Positions 24,254-32,608 of a stretch of 52,742 nucleotides of DNA are shown piece by piece. The DNA lies in the IMG/VR virus record IMGVR_UViG_3300025141_000137, positions 1-52,742 of that record, one strand, 5' to 3'. The stretch is from a virus. Each line of letters begins with the position of its first letter. The first letter of the stretch is position 1. Both the position numbers and the translations under genes were made by a program. The notes below the pieces were generated by a model. That model was not told where the DNA came from and did not search any database. It saw only the letters and a list, made by a program, of their open reading frames with translations.

Positions 24254-25726
24254 CTATAGTGGGCGGTGTCGAGGTTTGGCGAGGGCGCGGATTTGTTCCT
24301 TGGTCGGCCACTGTTCGGCAGCCTCGTAGGTTGCTTCTGCTTTCTGTCGAGCCGCCAGAGCACCTCGCTCAGTCATCAGAGCAGAGTGGAGAGGTTGGCT
24401 CAAGACGCCTTCCCGCAAGAGTTGGTTGGCCTGAGGGGGGTGTGCTCTCAGCCACTCAAGCCCATGCGGGGAGAGGTCCCCAGCCTCCAACGGGCGCGGC
24501 TTTTCAAGGCCATGGAGGGCGAAAAATCGAATCTGCTCGGTCGGGTCCGTGATCTTCGTGTAGTTGTAGGCTGCCAGCATGGGAATCGCCAGACCAGCCT
24601 CTATAGCCTCCGCCATCACCAACCAGGGCCCCACATAGGCCGTCTTCATGGCAACCTTGCCGATCTTCTTGAGTTGCGCCATCTTGGTATCAGCAGACTT
24701 GGCCATGTCATATCCATCAAAGGCAGCATCAAGCGCCTCATCCATGACCCCGACACCCTGAACGGCCGGGTCATTGCCAGTCGGATACCAACCCAGTGTC
24801 CGACTCTGATGCAGGTCCCCGTATAAGCCTTGTGCTGACACTTGTGAGGGGGCCCGAGCCTGATCATACGCATTCGCAGCCCGATCAAACTCATCAGTTG
24901 CCTTCTGGAGGTCCTCCATGATCGATGGCATGGCTCCCCACTGGGCGCTCAGACGCGCTGGTGCCGTGCGCTCCAGTGGACCCAGAGGTGGCCCAAACCT
25001 GCGGGCTGCTTGTCTATATCCGTGTTCGGCCCGCTGAAGCTTCTGTGCCGCTTCCCTCAGCTCAGCATCAGAAGCCAGCCGAGTGAGACCAGGATCTGGC
25101 CCGAACTGGTGAGCTTTCTTGCTGTGCCTCATCTCTTCGGGAAGCTTAGCGAGCGACTCCTCCCGGAGGAGAGCCGCATCTGCCATATAGTCCGTACCCC
25201 CCGGAATCTCTGAAATATCAGGGATGACATCCAGATCTGCCAGGGCATCGCGCATGACCCGCTCCCCAAACTCCCTCTCAATGTAAGCGTCTTGAGCCCC
25301 TTTCCAGGCTTGACCTCGTCGATGAGCCAAGTCGAGATCAGAGACCATCTTGGCCTCTCCCGCCATCCGAGCTTTCCTCGCTGATTGCTCCTTGGGGGCA
25401 CGGACCGCGGCCCCTAAAACCTCTGCGGGAGCGTCGATTCCAGCAATCTGCGCCATCCCGGCCGCCGCAGGAAGCCCCCATGACGCCGTGTACAGGCCCA
25501 GGGCTGCCTCACCTGACCCCTTTTCTGTGACTGGAATGGGAGCGACACCCCCGAGGGCTGTCTTGAAATGCTCCCAAGGACGAGCAGCCAAGGTAGCGGC
25601 AAGGCGCTCTTCCTGAGTTTGATTCCGCTGTTCCTGCTCCTTTGCGAGAGCCGTAGCGGCTGCTTCCTCCCGCATCTTCCGCATACTCTCCGAAGGATCT
25701 AAATCTACCCGTTCATCCCAAGCCAT
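24254..25726 (-). CDS. Putative internal or head-associated protein (490 aa)
   Basis: The large alanine-rich helical protein lies among small head genes. The N-terminus has the MREEAAATAL motif (residues 18-27) shared with neighbours. A coiled-coil-like helix (about 20-45), a glycine/alanine-rich middle and long helices near 225-300 (QKLQRAEHGYRQAARRFG) follow. A possible membrane-active segment appears at about 370-400 (VGPWLVMAEAIEAGLAIPML). It ends basic (AKPRHRPL). It could be packed inside the capsid and take part in DNA entry. No family is recognised. Confidence 0.5.
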   Translation of the reverse strand: MAWDERVDLDPSESMRKMREEAAATALAKEQEQRNQTQEERLAATLAARPWEHFKTALGGVAPIPVTEKGSGEAALGLYTASWGLPAAAGMAQIAGIDAPAEVLGAAVRAPKEQSARKARMAGEAKMVSDLDLAHRRGQAWKGAQDAYIEREFGERVMRDALADLDVIPDISEIPGGTDYMADAALLREESLAKLPEEMRHSKKAHQFGPDPGLTRLASDAELREAAQKLQRAEHGYRQAARRFGPPLGPLERTAPARLSAQWGAMPSIMEDLQKATDEFDRAANAYDQARAPSQVSAQGLYGDLHQSRTLGWYPTGNDPAVQGVGVMDEALDAAFDGYDMAKSADTKMAQLKKIGKVAMKTAYVGPWLVMAEAIEAGLAIPMLAAYNYTKITDPTEQIRFFALHGLEKPRPLEAGDLSPHGLEWLRAHPPQANQLLREGVLSQPLHSALMTERGALAARQKAEATYEAAEQWPTKEQIRALAKPRHRPL

Positions 25727-25735
25727 GATCAGTCC

Positions 25736-26032
25736 TTACTTGTTGTACTTCTTGCGGTTCTTTGTGCGAGATGTGGCCCGGAGATTCCCGGTTGCATTCC
25801 CACCGCCCTTTGAGAGGGGCGTCTTGTGGTCAACTTCGTTCTCGTCCCCAGGCTTCAGGTCCAGCTTACGACGGGCCTTGTTCCGAGTGCTGCGATTCTT
25901 TCGCTGCTCGGGCTTGGCATGGTACTCGTCGTACTCCTTGCGGTAGTTGCGCTTGCCCTTTTTCTTGCCCGAGGATGCGAGCGCTGAGCGGGCCGCACCG
26001 TTCCGCATCTCCGCCATGGTCTTGTACGCCAT
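25736..26032 (-). CDS. HNH endonuclease-like protein (98 aa)
   Basis: The start ATG at 26032 follows the TAG of the previous gene by two bases; a longer frame runs into that gene. After an N-terminal MRNGAARSAL motif the sequence is very basic (KKKGKRNYRKEYDEYHAKPE) and ends in a compact HNH-type core: EVDHKTPLSKGGGNATGNLR, then a basic NRKKYNK. Such small HNH proteins are common near phage terminase/portal genes and can assist DNA cleavage in packaging. The metal-binding histidine of DHK and the later Asn of GNL are visible. Confidence 0.65.
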   Translation of the reverse strand: MAYKTMAEMRNGAARSALASSGKKKGKRNYRKEYDEYHAKPEQRKNRSTRNKARRKLDLKPGDENEVDHKTPLSKGGGNATGNLRATSRTKNRKKYNK

Positions 26033-26034
26033 AG

Positions 26035-26217
26035 CTACTTCACGCTGTACTTGGGCTTCTGCTCTCGGCTCGCCTTCTCGGCTCGCTTCTTCTGCTCTCC
26101 CCACATCTCACTGAGCCTATCTTTGTGCCCCTGCTCAGAAGAAGCAGCGGGCTGCCCAAGGTCCTGCAGCAAGGTCTGCTTCTTTCGGTCGTCCATCGTT
26201 TGGAGGTCATTGGGCAT
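26035..26217 (-). CDS. Hypothetical charged protein (60 aa)
   Basis: ATG at 26217 is preferred (GGAG five bases upstream); an ATG at 26232 lies inside the previous gene. The protein is short, helical and highly charged (DDRKKQTLLQDLGQ, then RLSEMWGEQKKRAEKASREQ). Tightly packed between two small head-region genes. Function unknown. Confidence 0.5.
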   Translation of the reverse strand: MPNDLQTMDDRKKQTLLQDLGQPAASSEQGHKDRLSEMWGEQKKRAEKASREQKPKYSVK

Positions 26218-26219
26218 GA

Positions 26220-26516
26220 CTACTCCATCCAACCGACGTTGGGTTCGAGTTCGAGTTCCTCGGGGGGTGTGTGGGTGGGTGTCAGCGCTCTCTGAGCAGC
26301 ATTGTTCCGCATTTCTTCGAGAGACTGCGGGGCTTTGAAAGCTGGCGCTCGATCCTGAGCGGCCTGGGTCTCAAGCTCGTCCCCAGTGATGTGCTTCAGC
26401 GCAATGGCGCGGTCTGCCATGTTGGCAGCTTCAGCCCAGGCTTGGCTCGGGTCCATGCCATTCTGAATAGCGCGGGTTGCGTAGTCGTTGATGAACTGCT
26501 GACGGTCCTTGGCCAT
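26220..26516 (-). CDS. Small head-region protein carrying the shared MRNNAAQRAL motif (98 aa)
   Basis: The first 60 residues are helical (QFINDYATRAIQNGMDPSQA). Residues 65-78 read SLEEMRNNAAQRAL, nearly the same as the scaffold's SLDEMRALASRRAL. The tail is proline- and glutamate-rich. The gene follows the portal gene by three bases. The shared segment suggests a common binding partner, most simply the coat protein. No named family is recognised. Confidence 0.5.
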   Translation of the reverse strand: MAKDRQQFINDYATRAIQNGMDPSQAWAEAANMADRAIALKHITGDELETQAAQDRAPAFKAPQSLEEMRNNAAQRALTPTHTPPEELELEPNVGWME

Positions 26517-26519
26517 GGA

Positions 26520-28400
26520 TCATCCTTCGGGCTTTACGCCTGGGGGAAGAGGGAAGGGTGCTCCGCCAAACCCAGGTAGGGGGGCTGGGTGGCCTGCACC
26601 ACCCATTTCTGAGGGGATCTCCTGAGACTGGTCTCCTGTGGGGAGGGCCCCAGCCGCCGTCGTGTCCTCTCCGGGAGGGGGCGGAGGCCCACCCGGACCA
26701 GGAGGAGCCTGAATCGGTGCGGCTCCCTGAGCCATCTGGGCCTGAAGTTGCTCGGGGGGAACCAGGAGGTTCTCCATCTGGAGCAGTTCAAGCAGCTTCT
26801 TCATCAGCTTGACCTTGTCAACTGACGGGCTCTGGATCAGGACAGGCAGGAAGTTGGAGAGGTTCCGGAGTTGCGTGAGCCGGTTGTTCTCAGCCGGGCT
26901 GTACGCGCTGACCTTGTAGTCAAACTGGAGGGGGTCCTCTCCCAACTCGTTGAGCAGATCCCGAGCCGCCATGGACGCCCGGGTGACCTCGACAACCTCT
27001 GGCGTGGCATCTGTCAGCCGGATGGGGAGCATTGCATCGTCTGGGAGGAACTCCTCGTAGAGCCCTACGATGCTCTGAGCCATCCACTTCACGAGGTCAT
27101 TCACAGCAGTCTGGCGACGACCGTTCCGCGTGCGGGTAGCGGTGTCCGCAAGAGCAACCTCGGTGGCAACGTCCGTGACGCCCACCACACCTCGACTGTA
27201 CTGTGGGATGCCCAGGACAAACTCGATGACTTGGTTGAGCTTATCTCTCTGCTGCGCGAACTCGGGAGTCAACGACGGGCTCTTCGTGTAGCCCACGATG
27301 TCGTTGATGCTCGCGTTTGCCTTGCCCTTGATGGAGACGACCGAGCCCGGAGCTCCTCCGTCTCGAATCTGAGCCTTTGCTGCAGCAGGGTTATCGCAGA
27401 GCCCCTCGTTGATCAGCATCATTGGAATGGACGTCTGGGCGTGCCAGAGCATCAGGGTGTCAAGCTCGTTCAGCCGGGACAGCGCATTCCAGATGAGCTT
27501 GACGTCTGAGACTCCTCCGATGTCGTTGAGGTTGTCGTTGAACGTCAGCAGGTAGAAGGGGTTGCGGACGAACCGGTAGGGGAGTTCCCCCTTGAACAAT
27601 GGCGCCTCAGCATCTTCCAGGAAGTGGTAATACTGCCCTTCTCCTGAGAAATCGTAGACCTCGTAGACAGTGACCCATTCGAGAATGTCCCGAGCGGTCT
27701 CATTCATCAGTGAGCGATCCCGAGTAGAATCCCGGAGCCACTGAGGGTACGAGGCAAACCGTGCTGACGAGGCAACCTTCTCGTCGTAGATCGCCTCCTC
27801 AGGGAGGTAGGGGTACGGGTCCGCGTCCTCTGGCTTGGCGGGCTTTTCAGTCGCCCCTTTTGCCCGGCGGTTGAACTCGTCCTTGGTCAGAACGGTCACC
27901 TCGATAAGGTACCGAAGGTCAGACCAACGGCCTGCGCTCTGGTCGAACCAGACATACCGAGGATCTCTCGTGATGAAATCTGGAGAGTTCCGTCGGAAGT
28001 TCCAGACCGCCTTTATGAAACACCGGGGGTAGACACAGCTAAGGGTGGCCGCCCGCCAGAGAATCGTGTGCGCCTTGATGCGGTCGAGAGTGTCGTTGAC
28101 CAGGGCCTCTCGATACCGAGCCGCGTTGGCCATCGCCGGACGACGAGCCAGGACATTGACCTCAGGATTGGTCGGGCAGATATTGGCGACCGCCGTGTCC
28201 GCGAAGGCATAGGCGAAGTTCGTCTCCATGGAGAGTTCTTCCCCGGCGCCCCCTCCTCCGCTGCCCTGGGGTTGATCACCCTCCGGGCCATAGAAGTCGC
28301 CCATGTACGCGCCACGGTACCGATCCCAGCGGGCGGTCTCCCCCTGGGACTTGTTCTTGTGCGCCCCGATGAGTTCTCGGATCTGGGTAGGCTTCAGCAT
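26520..28400 (-). CDS. Portal protein (626 aa)
   Basis: Size, place after the terminase and before scaffold/capsid, and sequence features fit a podoviral portal. The N-terminus is helical (WDRYRGAYMGDFYGPEGD). The core contains FITRDPRYVWFDQSAGRWSD and DLRYLIEVTVLTKDEF, and a long helix has FVLGIPQYSRGVVGVTDVA. The C-terminus is proline/glycine-rich (GPGGPPPPPGED). Twelve copies would form the DNA channel at one capsid vertex. The start overlaps the stop of the upstream gene (ATGA). Confidence 0.75.
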   Translation of the reverse strand: MLKPTQIRELIGAHKNKSQGETARWDRYRGAYMGDFYGPEGDQPQGSGGGGAGEELSMETNFAYAFADTAVANICPTNPEVNVLARRPAMANAARYREALVNDTLDRIKAHTILWRAATLSCVYPRCFIKAVWNFRRNSPDFITRDPRYVWFDQSAGRWSDLRYLIEVTVLTKDEFNRRAKGATEKPAKPEDADPYPYLPEEAIYDEKVASSARFASYPQWLRDSTRDRSLMNETARDILEWVTVYEVYDFSGEGQYYHFLEDAEAPLFKGELPYRFVRNPFYLLTFNDNLNDIGGVSDVKLIWNALSRLNELDTLMLWHAQTSIPMMLINEGLCDNPAAAKAQIRDGGAPGSVVSIKGKANASINDIVGYTKSPSLTPEFAQQRDKLNQVIEFVLGIPQYSRGVVGVTDVATEVALADTATRTRNGRRQTAVNDLVKWMAQSIVGLYEEFLPDDAMLPIRLTDATPEVVEVTRASMAARDLLNELGEDPLQFDYKVSAYSPAENNRLTQLRNLSNFLPVLIQSPSVDKVKLMKKLLELLQMENLLVPPEQLQAQMAQGAAPIQAPPGPGGPPPPPGEDTTAAGALPTGDQSQEIPSEMGGAGHPAPLPGFGGAPFPLPPGVKPEG

Positions 28401-29188
28401 CAGCGCCCGCGGCCCCCACCACCATGGAACAAGCGCTTCCTCTCAGCTTCGGCCTCTGGAGGAGCCTGTGCTCCTGTCCCCCCGGCAGCCGGAGGTGCAG
28501 CCGCAACAGCCGCAGCTTTCTCCTTCCCACCCTCACGGGCGGCCTTCCGACGCTTGGAGATCTCAGCCGTGAGCCTTCCGAGCATGTCTTCCATGTCTTC
28601 CAGACTCGGCGTGCTTCCAGCAGACTCGGGAGGCGCCATTTCCGGGGTCTCGGGTAATAGCTCGACTGGGGGGTCAGCGGGAGGCATTTCACTGCTAATC
28701 CCCAAAGGCTGGGCTTGGTGCCCTCTTGGCGGCCCACCTGCGAGAGCCGGCTCCTCGGGGGGCTCCAAGTCTGGAGAGTCGATCTTTGGCTCTGCCTTGC
28801 CCGCCTCCGCAAGCTCCTTTCGGATTGCGGTGTAGGGGACGCTATCCATCGGAACGACGTACCCAGCAGGAACCCTCCCCTTGGGATCCACGAGGATGCT
28901 GATCTCCTCTGAGATGGGATCGAAGGCATAGGTGTAGCCTCCAAAACCCTCGTGCCGAATCGAAGTGGGAGAAGCTGCTGGCGCACCAACTGCAGGAGCA
29001 GCGGCCAACTCTGGCTCCGGAAGCCCCATGTCTGGGGGAGGGCCGGGCGCAGCCTCGGGCAAAGCCGCATCCATGCCTTCGGCCGTGGGCAGACTTGTGG
29101 GGTCTTGGCTCCATGCTCCAGCCACGGCACGCCGAGCCGCGTCCTGTCGAGCCTGAGCTTGGGGATCAAGGTCGTAATACTGAGGCAT
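28400..29188 (-). CDS. Putative disordered head/packaging-region protein (262 aa)
   Basis: The gene has AGGAGAG before ATG. The sequence is proline/alanine/glutamate-rich, with one small folded part near residues 75-120 (GGYTYAFDPISEEISILVD). The N-terminus has ARQDAARRAV (residues 13-22), like the shared motif of neighbours. The C-terminus is basic and glycine-rich (ERKRLFHGGGGRGR), recalling the HKGGR/HYGGK ends of the scaffold and the 143-aa protein. A virion-internal or assembly role is possible. Confidence 0.5.
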   Translation of the reverse strand: MPQYYDLDPQAQARQDAARRAVAGAWSQDPTSLPTAEGMDAALPEAAPGPPPDMGLPEPELAAAPAVGAPAASPTSIRHEGFGGYTYAFDPISEEISILVDPKGRVPAGYVVPMDSVPYTAIRKELAEAGKAEPKIDSPDLEPPEEPALAGGPPRGHQAQPLGISSEMPPADPPVELLPETPEMAPPESAGSTPSLEDMEDMLGRLTAEISKRRKAAREGGKEKAAAVAAAPPAAGGTGAQAPPEAEAERKRLFHGGGGRGR

Positions 29189-29211
29189 CGCTCACTCTCC
29201 TATCCAACAGT

Positions 29212-30132
29212 TTATCCTTGTGGAAACCAACCCTTCAGGGTGTCCATAAGAGACTTCTCGGGCGGGGGCGCTTCCACGTCTGTCGGCCAGGGGACGATCT
29301 CTGGTGGGGGGCCCACTCCAATAGACATCCAAGCATAGTGATCGAGCCAGCCGTTTCTCCAAGCCATCTCTCGATATTCTTTGTTGTGCTTGAGGATAGT
29401 AAGCCGGGCCTCGCCTCCGACGTCGGGCTCCTTGAGCTCCCACGCCTGAAGGGGCCTACCCTTTTCAGCCGCCTGCTCGTACAGGGGATCGCCCAAGCCT
29501 CCAACGATGGCGGGCCCCACACGTATGCCGTAGTCGAGCTTTGCCTTTTGCTTGTCGTCTAGAGCAGCAATCCGCGCAGAGAAGATCCCCTCCTCCTCTC
29601 TCTCTCCTCTCCACCGCGTTTTTTCCTCTTCTGGGCTAGGGCCTGCTTCTGTGGGGCGTAGAGGCTCGTAGCCCGCTATTTCAGCCTCTGCCTGCTGTGC
29701 GGCTCGATGGCCTTTCTTGGCCATTGCGATATCCTCGGGAATCTCAGGCCCGTACCACAGTTCTGGAGAGGCCGGGGGAAGCCCAGGGCCAATGGGTCCG
29801 GACCAATCCGGGCCGGGTTGCCCTTCCTTTCGGATCCACTCTCGCGGATAGAGTAGCTCATCAATAGCCGAGGAGGCGCCGGAAGTGGCCGGGGCGGCAG
29901 CCCGAGCAGACTCGGACGGGGAGCGCGTCTTCTTGGAAGCACCCTTCTTGGGAGCGGCCTTTCTCGTAGGCGCTGGGGCGGGAGCGGCTTCTGGGACGGC
30001 TGCTGGTTCCTCTGAGGCGAGGGCCTTCTTCGCAGCTTCCGCCCGATGCTCATGCCACGCCTTCCGGGCATCCTCACGCTCCGCCTGCTCTTCTTCTGGG
30101 GAGATGAATACCTCCCTTCTCCTGCGTCCCAT
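29212..30132 (-). CDS. Putative DNA-binding/head-region protein with H1-like segment (306 aa)
   Basis: The protein begins MGRRRREVF. It has RAEAAKKAL (about 30-38) matching the shared motif, then an Ala/Pro/Lys stretch like histone H1 (TRKAAPKKGASKKTRS, about 56-71). The second half looks folded, with tryptophan-rich parts (ELWYGPEIPEDIA, then WRNGWLDHYAWMSIGVG). It lies between the terminase and portal genes, so a part in packaging or an internal structural role is possible. Confidence 0.5.
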   Translation of the reverse strand: MGRRRREVFISPEEEQAEREDARKAWHEHRAEAAKKALASEEPAAVPEAAPAPAPTRKAAPKKGASKKTRSPSESARAAAPATSGASSAIDELLYPREWIRKEGQPGPDWSGPIGPGLPPASPELWYGPEIPEDIAMAKKGHRAAQQAEAEIAGYEPLRPTEAGPSPEEEKTRWRGEREEEGIFSARIAALDDKQKAKLDYGIRVGPAIVGGLGDPLYEQAAEKGRPLQAWELKEPDVGGEARLTILKHNKEYREMAWRNGWLDHYAWMSIGVGPPPEIVPWPTDVEAPPPEKSLMDTLKGWFPQG

Positions 30133-30152
30133 GTGGCCTCCTTCGAGGAAGT

Positions 30153-30407
30153 CTATCGTGAAGCGGGCGGAGTGGGCGAGGGGAAGTCTTGCGACTTCTG
30201 CATATCGTGAAGATCCGCCAGAGAAGGCCCCTCCCGAAAGACAATGGCCTTCTTGGGGTCGGCGTGGAATCGCTTCCAGTCTACTGTGAAGGGCCCGTAC
30301 TGAGCAGTCCAGAGGTTCGGGACCACGGCTGTCATCCCTTTATACGCGAGATGGTGGGCGTCCCTTTCTGGGAGGTAGACGATTTCAGCGTCTGCAGGTT
30401 GCTTCAT
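30153..30407 (-). CDS. Hypothetical protein (84 aa)
   Basis: ATG overlaps the terminase stop (ATGA). The protein is small and beta-rich at first (AEIVYLPERDAHHLAYKGMT, then VVPNLWTAQYGPFTVDWKRF) with a disordered proline-rich end. Its place directly after the large terminase is noted; a packaging accessory role cannot be shown. Confidence 0.5.
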   Translation of the reverse strand: MKQPADAEIVYLPERDAHHLAYKGMTAVVPNLWTAQYGPFTVDWKRFHADPKKAIVFREGPSLADLHDMQKSQDFPSPTPPASR

Positions 30408-32110
30408 TTCCGCCTCGTGGGGAGTCGATAGGTCAGCCGGGGAGCAGGCTTCTTGTCCCCCGCTATAGTAGCTCGATACTTCTGCTGCCGGTCATAGGGC
30501 ATTTCAGAAAAGAGCGCAGTCGAGTCAATAGGCGTGTGGGGAAAGGGGCGTTGGGGCAGCGCACGGGCTGCCTGGATTGCCATGAGGAGGGCCGAGACCT
30601 TGTCCCAGTGGTGCCGATCTCGACGGCGAGGGGATGGCCCTCCACGAACAAGCTCCAGACCAGCGCCCTCCTCGATCCGCTTGTCATTCTTGTAGGTCTG
30701 GAGTTGCTCCACCGTGTTCTTGTCATGGAGGATGAGATCGTCCAAGAGGGAGTCGATGAGGTGCCCGGTCATGCGATCCAGGCTCTTGGAGGTCGTGGTC
30801 AGCCCGGGTGTGAACTTCCTCTCGTAGAAGAGGTTGCCGTACTCAGCCTGATCGAGGAGAGACAGCACCGCCTGTCCAACACCATTGGACTCTACGGTGA
30901 CCAGTGCGCCGTTGTACCGCTCGGCTGCTCGTAGGATGTGCCGGTGGAAGGTCAACGGATCGACGTGGTCAGCAAAGCACGCCACCTGTTCCCAGTGCCT
31001 GTCGTAGACCTTGAGGACCTGGAACGAGGCGTGATCTCGTGCGGCATAGCCGGAGGGGTCAACACCAATCGCGTAGATAGCGTCCGACTTGGGAGCCTCG
31101 TACTCCATGTACGGCGCCTCCCAGGACACGAGCGGAGCGTCGATGTGCTTCTGGAGAGCCCGGGTTGGGATCGCAGCGTTGGTCGAGGAGATCCAACAAC
31201 CCACGTCATCAAAGGGGTACATGACGACAAAGCGCTCGGGATGCCTCCTGAGCTCAGCATCTTCCTGGAGAGCCAATCGTCGGAAGAAGAGATTGTCCCA
31301 GGTCAGCCCGTCCTTGTGGTACCGCTCGTACAGCCGGATCTCTTCCAGGTCCCAGACCGTGTCAGACGGGGGGACACGGGCATTCAGGAGCCCGTCCCAA
31401 AAAGGATAGAACCGAGCGAAGTGCCTCGCGTGGGGCTGAGACGTGGCCTCCTTCGCCATCAGGTAGTGCTCGTGCCAGGAACTGCCCCGCTCCCAGGGCG
31501 TTGCCTCAAACAGCACGAGCGCATTCTGCCGGTTTCGAAGGGATGGTGTAATGAGGAACATGGACCCTTCAAAGTCCGACCAGAGATGGCATTCCGAAGC
31601 GTGGAAGCTGTCCGGGCTCTGCCCAACACCCACAGCCCCAGACTCCGCAGAGAGCACGCGCATACGCCCACCGTGGAGAGGATCGAAGGACAACTGGCGG
31701 CTCTCTCGCTGAGAGACCGTGGGCGTGCGTAGCTGCTCAGGCCAGCGCAGATGCAAGTGGTGGATCCGCTTGTGCAGGTAGTCTGCCCGGTCCCGGGTAT
31801 CTGCGATGGTGACGTGGTCCCAGCCCGGGGTGTAGGCAGCCAACGGGTACGCTGCCATGTCAGCCGAAGTGGACTTGCCGACCTGACGAGATGCCAGGAT
31901 TGTGATCCACCGGGTATGCCCAGAGGGCGTCCGAGGGGGATTCGAGTAGTAGGCCAGGATGTCCTGCTGGAGCGTCCTGGTCAGATCCCCAGGGTTGTAC
32001 TTCTTGAAGCGTCCCGTGGCGAGATCGTGGACTTGCCCGTATGCCGGGAGAGAAGTGCTGGGTGTCTGGAGCGCCTTGAGAAGCCGCTGGGCCTGGAGAG
32101 GAGTCGTCAT
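30404..32110 (-). CDS. terL: Terminase large subunit (568 aa)
   Basis: The packaging motor ATPase/nuclease. A Walker A-type motif ASRQVGKST lies near residues 74-82, and a Walker B-type region near ASECHLWSDFEG. The RNase H-like nuclease domain shows AIGVDPSG (first Asp), VTVESNGVG (Glu) and HLIDSLLDDLIL (third Asp). It would cut concatemers and drive DNA into the head through the portal. The start overlaps the stop of the 78-aa gene (ATGA). No small subunit is recognised next to it. Confidence 0.85.
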   Translation of the reverse strand: MTTPLQAQRLLKALQTPSTSLPAYGQVHDLATGRFKKYNPGDLTRTLQQDILAYYSNPPRTPSGHTRWITILASRQVGKSTSADMAAYPLAAYTPGWDHVTIADTRDRADYLHKRIHHLHLRWPEQLRTPTVSQRESRQLSFDPLHGGRMRVLSAESGAVGVGQSPDSFHASECHLWSDFEGSMFLITPSLRNRQNALVLFEATPWERGSSWHEHYLMAKEATSQPHARHFARFYPFWDGLLNARVPPSDTVWDLEEIRLYERYHKDGLTWDNLFFRRLALQEDAELRRHPERFVVMYPFDDVGCWISSTNAAIPTRALQKHIDAPLVSWEAPYMEYEAPKSDAIYAIGVDPSGYAARDHASFQVLKVYDRHWEQVACFADHVDPLTFHRHILRAAERYNGALVTVESNGVGQAVLSLLDQAEYGNLFYERKFTPGLTTTSKSLDRMTGHLIDSLLDDLILHDKNTVEQLQTYKNDKRIEEGAGLELVRGGPSPRRRDRHHWDKVSALLMAIQAARALPQRPFPHTPIDSTALFSEMPYDRQQKYRATIAGDKKPAPRLTYRLPTRRK

Positions 32111-32343
32111 ACTGACCTGTGAGATGCCATGCCGCTCAACTGCTCAATGATTGTCTCAGCAGGCGGCTCGGTTGAAAACTGGAGAGCAATCATTCCATCC
32201 GCGAAGGGCCCCGCTTGGTAGTAGCTCGTAATGCCGAAGTCCGTCATCACGTAGATCCGCTCAACCGGCTGGAGTTCCCCGGTTTTCGGGTGCGGGAACA
32301 GCCCCCAAACCTGAAGATCAGCGACGATCAAGCTCTTGCTCAT
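32107..32343 (-). CDS. Hypothetical protein upstream of terminase (78 aa)
   Basis: First gene of the late block, coupled to terL by ATGA. A beta-rich N-terminus (SLIVADLQVWGLFPHP, then ERIYVMTDFGITSYYQAG) is followed by a helix (AETIIEQLSGMA). The ribosome site before ATG is weak. It does not look like a classical small terminase (no helix-turn-helix), though it occupies that position. Function unknown. Confidence 0.5.
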   Translation of the reverse strand: MSKSLIVADLQVWGLFPHPKTGELQPVERIYVMTDFGITSYYQAGPFADGMIALQFSTEPPAETIIEQLSGMASHRSV

Positions 32344-32382
32344 GGAAGCAGTTTAGCCCGGGGGTTGGAAAAGAGGGGATAT

Positions 32383-32403
32383 GGCGTTACTCTAAGTAAC
32401 GCC
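32383..32403. promoter_or_regulatory. Perfect palindrome in the divergent control region (candidate operator)
   Basis: GGCGTTACT-CTA-AGTAACGCC: two perfect 9-base arms around three bases, in the 82-base gap between the late and early blocks and 22 bases before the ribbon-helix-helix gene. It could be bound by that regulator as a dimer and control both directions. A role as a hairpin in RNA is also possible. The symmetry is seen directly; the binder is inferred. Confidence 0.5.
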
Positions 32404-32425
32404 CCTTCCTGCCCGGTGACTATAT

Positions 32426-32608
32426 ATGGCTTACATCCGAGGCGAACCCCGTAGGGAACTCAGGCCCGTTCTTGTACGTCTGACCATGGAGCTATTCCAG
32501 GAAGTAGACCAACTTGCACGGGATCTCGACGTCGGTTGGTCCACGGTCATCCGTCTCCTCGTGAAGGAAGCCCTGGCCGCCCGTGGAGTCGTCTGGGAAA
32601 ATGACTGA
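32426..32608 (+). CDS. Ribbon-helix-helix transcriptional regulator (60 aa)
   Basis: Size and pattern match Arc/MetJ/CopG-type regulators: a short strand (RPVLVRLT), then helix one (MELFQEVDQLARDL) and helix two (GWSTVIRLLVKEALAAR). These proteins bind operators as dimers through the paired strand. It is the first gene of the early block and sits just after a perfect palindrome, suggesting autoregulation and control of the divergent late block. The stop overlaps the next start (TGATG). Confidence 0.65.
   Translation: MAYIRGEPRRELRPVLVRLTMELFQEVDQLARDLDVGWSTVIRLLVKEALAARGVVWEND

Noticed and set aside
32107-32343. Small terminase subunit
   Set aside because: The position fits, but the 78-aa protein lacks a helix-turn-helix and coiled-coil oligomerisation part, so I left it unnamed.
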